Part shown: one piece after another, positions 5,717 through 7,562 of the stretch
Position numbering within the stretch: the first letter of the stretch is position 1
Layout of the letters: each line of letters starts with the position of its first letter
Assembly: GCA_007120745.1 (NCBI GenBank)
Contig: SKNC01000108.1
Span: 1 to 7,562, forward strand
DNA length: 7,562 nucleotides
From: Bacillota bacterium
Lineage (GTDB): Bacteria > Bacillota > Dethiobacteria > SKNC01
Reading direction: 5' to 3'
Position numbers and translations under genes: made by a program
Notes under the pieces: generated by a model
Told to the model about the DNA's origin: nothing
The model's input: the letters and a program-made list of their open reading frames with translations, nothing else
Database searches by the model: none

Positions 5717-7120
5717 ATGGTCAATAAAGGTGGAACACAAAAAAATAAGATTTCCGCGAAAAGAAAACTCTTTATCATTCTCATCGCACTATTATTTATT
5801 TCAACCGGTTTTGTACTTTTGGGAGGCAGGGACAGCAAGCAGGACGTTTTTATTGAGGCTGCCGGCACACATGGTCCTCAGAGCGGCCGACAGGTAATAA
5901 CGGGGAACTTGACCATCAGGGCATTAGATTGCACGCTAATAAATACTGATGTTGAGGGAGACCTTTTTCTGTCTCCGGGAATCGTAGGGGACAATCTCAC
6001 TCTGAAAAATGTTAAAATTTCAGGAAACTTAATTATTGTAGGAGATATAAACAGGGTCATTTTGGAAGATTCATCGGTGGAAGGGCTTTACTTTAAGGGT
6101 AGTGGTGAGAATACAACGATATTGGCCCGGGGAAATACCCTGGTAAAGGAAACCAGGCTGGAGGCCGGTGCAAAGCTGTTAGAGGAAAATATTGCGTCTG
6201 TATCTGTGGATGGTTTTCGTGACTTGATTGTTGGAACTGCGGAGGAAATAGAAGCAGATGCAGATTTTGGGCAAATCTATGTGGAGAGCAGAAATGCCAA
6301 TTTTATAATTTTACGGGGAAAGGTTATTCTGTTGGAAATTGGAGAAGAGGCAGAAGATGCTCTGTTTACTATTATGGATGAAGCCCAGGTAGAAAGCTTG
6401 ATAATAAATGCCAGAGCTGTAATTGCGGGAAAGGGAACTGTTTACAAAGCGGTTGTTAATGTTAATGGCGTTACCATGGAGCAATCTCCTTTGGAAATTG
6501 CTCTGGCAGAGGAAGTAACGGTCTCTATCACTGAGCCGGAGGAAGAAGAACTTTTAGATTCTCCTTTTAATAATTTTACAGCCAGATATGATAGCGAAAA
6601 TGAAACCGTAATATTAACATGGAATGCCGTTGATGACCCGGAGATACGGTACTTCTTATTCCGTATTGACCAGCAGCAGGATATTGGATTCCAGGTGGTT
6701 GTAGGACGGCAGTTTACAGATAATCATGACTTTATTGTGGATAGTACCTATACCTATATTCTTACAGCCATACATTCAGATGGTAGCTATCTGCCACCCC
6801 TTCGCACCTCTGTATATATACCGGAACCCGAACCTGAACCTGAACCGGAACCCGAGCCGGACCCTGAACCAGATGAACCAGCGCCAGCTCCACCACCAGC
6901 ACCGGATCCGCAACCGGACGACCCAGACCCTGAACCAGAGAATGGAGATAATGGGGAAGAAGAAAATGGCAGCGAAGATGATGAAAATGGAAATGGGGAG
7001 AATGGGGAAGAAGAAAATGATAATGGAGATGCTGGTAATGGAAGCGGAGATAACGAAGAAGAAGGGGATAACGGAAATGGAGAGAATAATGAAGAAAATA
7101 ATGATTCTATATCGGGATAG
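5717..7120 (+). CDS. Exported surface protein: beta-solenoid-like, FnIII-like, Pro-Glu stalk, acidic tail
   Basis: A 467-residue protein of no named family. A basic N-terminus and a helix at about 17-36 form an uncleaved anchor or signal peptide. Residues about 57-260 carry short repeating beta strands with regular hydrophobic spacing, such as GNLTIRALDC, GDLFLSP, DNLTLKNVKISGNLIIVGD and VEGLYFKG, then later 'VESLIINARAVIAGKG' and 'AVVNVNGV'. This resembles parallel beta-solenoid domains found beside S-layer modules in Firmicutes. Residues about 284-368 look like a fibronectin type III fold (VILTWNAVDD, FLFRI, YTYILTAI). Eight PE/PD dipeptides follow (369-386), then a Pro-rich linker and a 409-463 tail of Glu, Asp, Asn and Gly. 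There is no LPXTG, SLH or other wall anchor at the C-terminus. GAAAGAGGAA precedes the start well. The strongly acidic tail could bind cations or extend from the wall. Fold assignments are from pattern alone. Confidence 0.85.
   Translation: MVNKGGTQKNKISAKRKLFIILIALLFISTGFVLLGGRDSKQDVFIEAAGTHGPQSGRQVITGNLTIRALDCTLINTDVEGDLFLSPGIVGDNLTLKNVKISGNLIIVGDINRVILEDSSVEGLYFKGSGENTTILARGNTLVKETRLEAGAKLLEENIASVSVDGFRDLIVGTAEEIEADADFGQIYVESRNANFIILRGKVILLEIGEEAEDALFTIMDEAQVESLIINARAVIAGKGTVYKAVVNVNGVTMEQSPLEIALAEEVTVSITEPEEEELLDSPFNNFTARYDSENETVILTWNAVDDPEIRYFLFRIDQQQDIGFQVVVGRQFTDNHDFIVDSTYTYILTAIHSDGSYLPPLRTSVYIPEPEPEPEPEPEPDPEPDEPAPAPPPAPDPQPDDPDPEPENGDNGEEENGSEDDENGNGENGEEENDNGDAGNGSGDNEEEGDNGNGENNEENNDSISG
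6822..6879 (+). repeat. Hexanucleotide repeats coding for a Pro-Glu/Asp stalk
   Basis: A run of CCNGAR codon pairs (CCGGAACCC, GAACCTGAA, GAACCGGAA and so on) encodes alternating Pro-Glu and then Pro-Asp. The third bases vary, so the protein pattern is more regular than the DNA. Such stalks are known as stiff wall-spanning linkers in Gram-positive surface proteins. The repeat explains the long stop-free stretches in the other frames here. Confidence 0.75.
6941..7105 (+). repeat. Imperfect repeats coding for a Glu/Asp/Asn/Gly tail
   Basis: The tail is built from AATGG, GAAGAA and GATAAT units. The longest exact duplication I found is 19 bases, AATGGGGAAGAAGAAAATG, at 6950-6968 and again at 7001-7019, an in-frame offset of 51 bases (17 codons). 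The pattern points to growth by slipped or unequal duplication, so tail length may differ between related strains. Confidence 0.7.
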
Positions 7121-7163
7121 CACTGCTGCACAACCTAAATATTTATGTAGCAGGAAAACTGCA

Positions 7164-7562
7164 CTATAATAAATTCGCCATCTTTTTTAATATGTTTTCC
7201 AAATCAGTTAAGTTATCCTGCAGGACATTATAAACGATATCCAGGTCCACTTCCAGATATTCGTGAACAAGGATATTGCGAAATCCAATAATTCTAATAA
7301 AAAGGTCTAACTGTTCTTTTTTGAGATAACCGTGGCGGCAGAGAAGCTTTGGTACATCACTGTAGTATTCAATCTTACCAAGATTTTTGTCTGAAATAAT
7401 ATGAGTGCCTATATCCAGCATTGCTTCTATGCAGAGATGTAAAAACCTTTCTGTGCTTCCATAAACCATAGGATTTTGTTTAAACTCATCGATACTGCAA
7501 TTCTCTTTAATGGTATATAAAAAATCAAGATATTCCCTGGTTTTTTCAATTCGTTTAAACAG
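7164..7562 (-). CDS. hepT: HepT-like (DUF86/HEPN) ribonuclease toxin, 5' end outside window
   Basis: The frame is open from the window edge (7562) to a TAG at 7166-7164, giving 132 residues. A methionine at codon 32 (7469) is internal: the 31 codons before it (beginning LFKRIEKTREYLDFLY) match the expected N-terminal helix of HepT proteins, which are about 130-145 residues. The true start is therefore just beyond the edge. The HEPN motif RX4HXY is intact as RNILVHEY (R95, H100, Y102 counting from the edge), and 'ERFLHLCIEAMLDIG' is typical of the family. HepT toxins cleave RNA and are silenced when a partner MNT nucleotidyltransferase adds AMP to the motif tyrosine. That partner is normally next to hepT; downstream there is only the convergent surface-protein gene, so it should lie to the right of 7562 if present. 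No clear terminator separates the two convergent genes. Confidence 0.88.
   Translation of the reverse strand: MFKRIEKTREYLDFLYTIKENCSIDEFKQNPMVYGSTERFLHLCIEAMLDIGTHIISDKNLGKIEYYSDVPKLLCRHGYLKKEQLDLFIRIIGFRNILVHEYLEVDLDIVYNVLQDNLTDLENILKKMANLL

Noticed and set aside
7121..7163. Bidirectional terminator between the convergent surface-protein and hepT genes
   Set aside because: CTGCT/AGCAG and GCAG/CTGC can pair weakly, but neither strand shows a following T-run, so it does not qualify as an intrinsic terminator.
6726..7169. Long open frames in other phases over the Pro-Glu and acidic tail (both strands)
   Set aside because: The low-complexity repeats contain no stop codons in several frames. 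The alternative products are repetitive Ser/Pro, Phe/Ile or Met/Lys strings without start signals.

Overview
The window reads as chromosomal DNA from a low-to-moderate GC Firmicute, most likely a member of the Clostridia. The reasons are strong AGGAGG-type ribosome binding sites, sigma-A style -35/-10 boxes, a LytR-CpsA-Psr (LCP) envelope protein, and surface proteins of Gram-positive type. I cannot name a genus. Several exported segments are very acidic, which would suit a salt- or alkali-adapted organism, but that is only an inference.

Left flank (1-1352): a mobile-DNA neighbourhood. The first 36 bases are the 5' end of a leftward gene with its own promoter and a near-perfect ribosome binding site. 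Next comes a gene-free stretch with four TGGYTC words at 21-22 bp steps and a TTTGCA end, resembling a leftover IS21-type terminus. A complete tyrosine recombinase with all six catalytic residues and its own promoter follows.

Middle (1398-3217): one apparent transcription unit. A sigma-A-like promoter drives a Phd/YefM antitoxin, an overlapping ParE/RelE-type toxin and, only 16 bases later, galE (UDP-hexose 4-epimerase). It ends at a clear intrinsic terminator. No separate galE promoter was seen, so a housekeeping sugar-nucleotide gene appears tied to a toxin-antitoxin promoter.

Right part (3218-7120): three rightward envelope genes, each after an intergenic gap of about 90-380 bp. They encode an unrecognised four-helix membrane protein with a large glutamate-rich external loop, an LCP-family glycopolymer ligase, and a membrane-anchored or secreted protein made of a beta-solenoid-like domain, a fibronectin-III-like domain, a Pro-Glu stalk and a long Glu/Asp/Asn/Gly tail. 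The LCP gene has a candidate sigma-D (flagellar/autolysin type) promoter, and a weaker copy of the same motif lies before the membrane-protein gene. Together with galE they suggest an envelope or surface-glycan locus.

Right edge (7164-7562): a convergent leftward gene encodes a HepT (DUF86/HEPN) toxin. It stays open past its first internal ATG to the window edge, so its start and any MNT antitoxin partner lie outside. The envelope genes therefore sit between two different toxin families.
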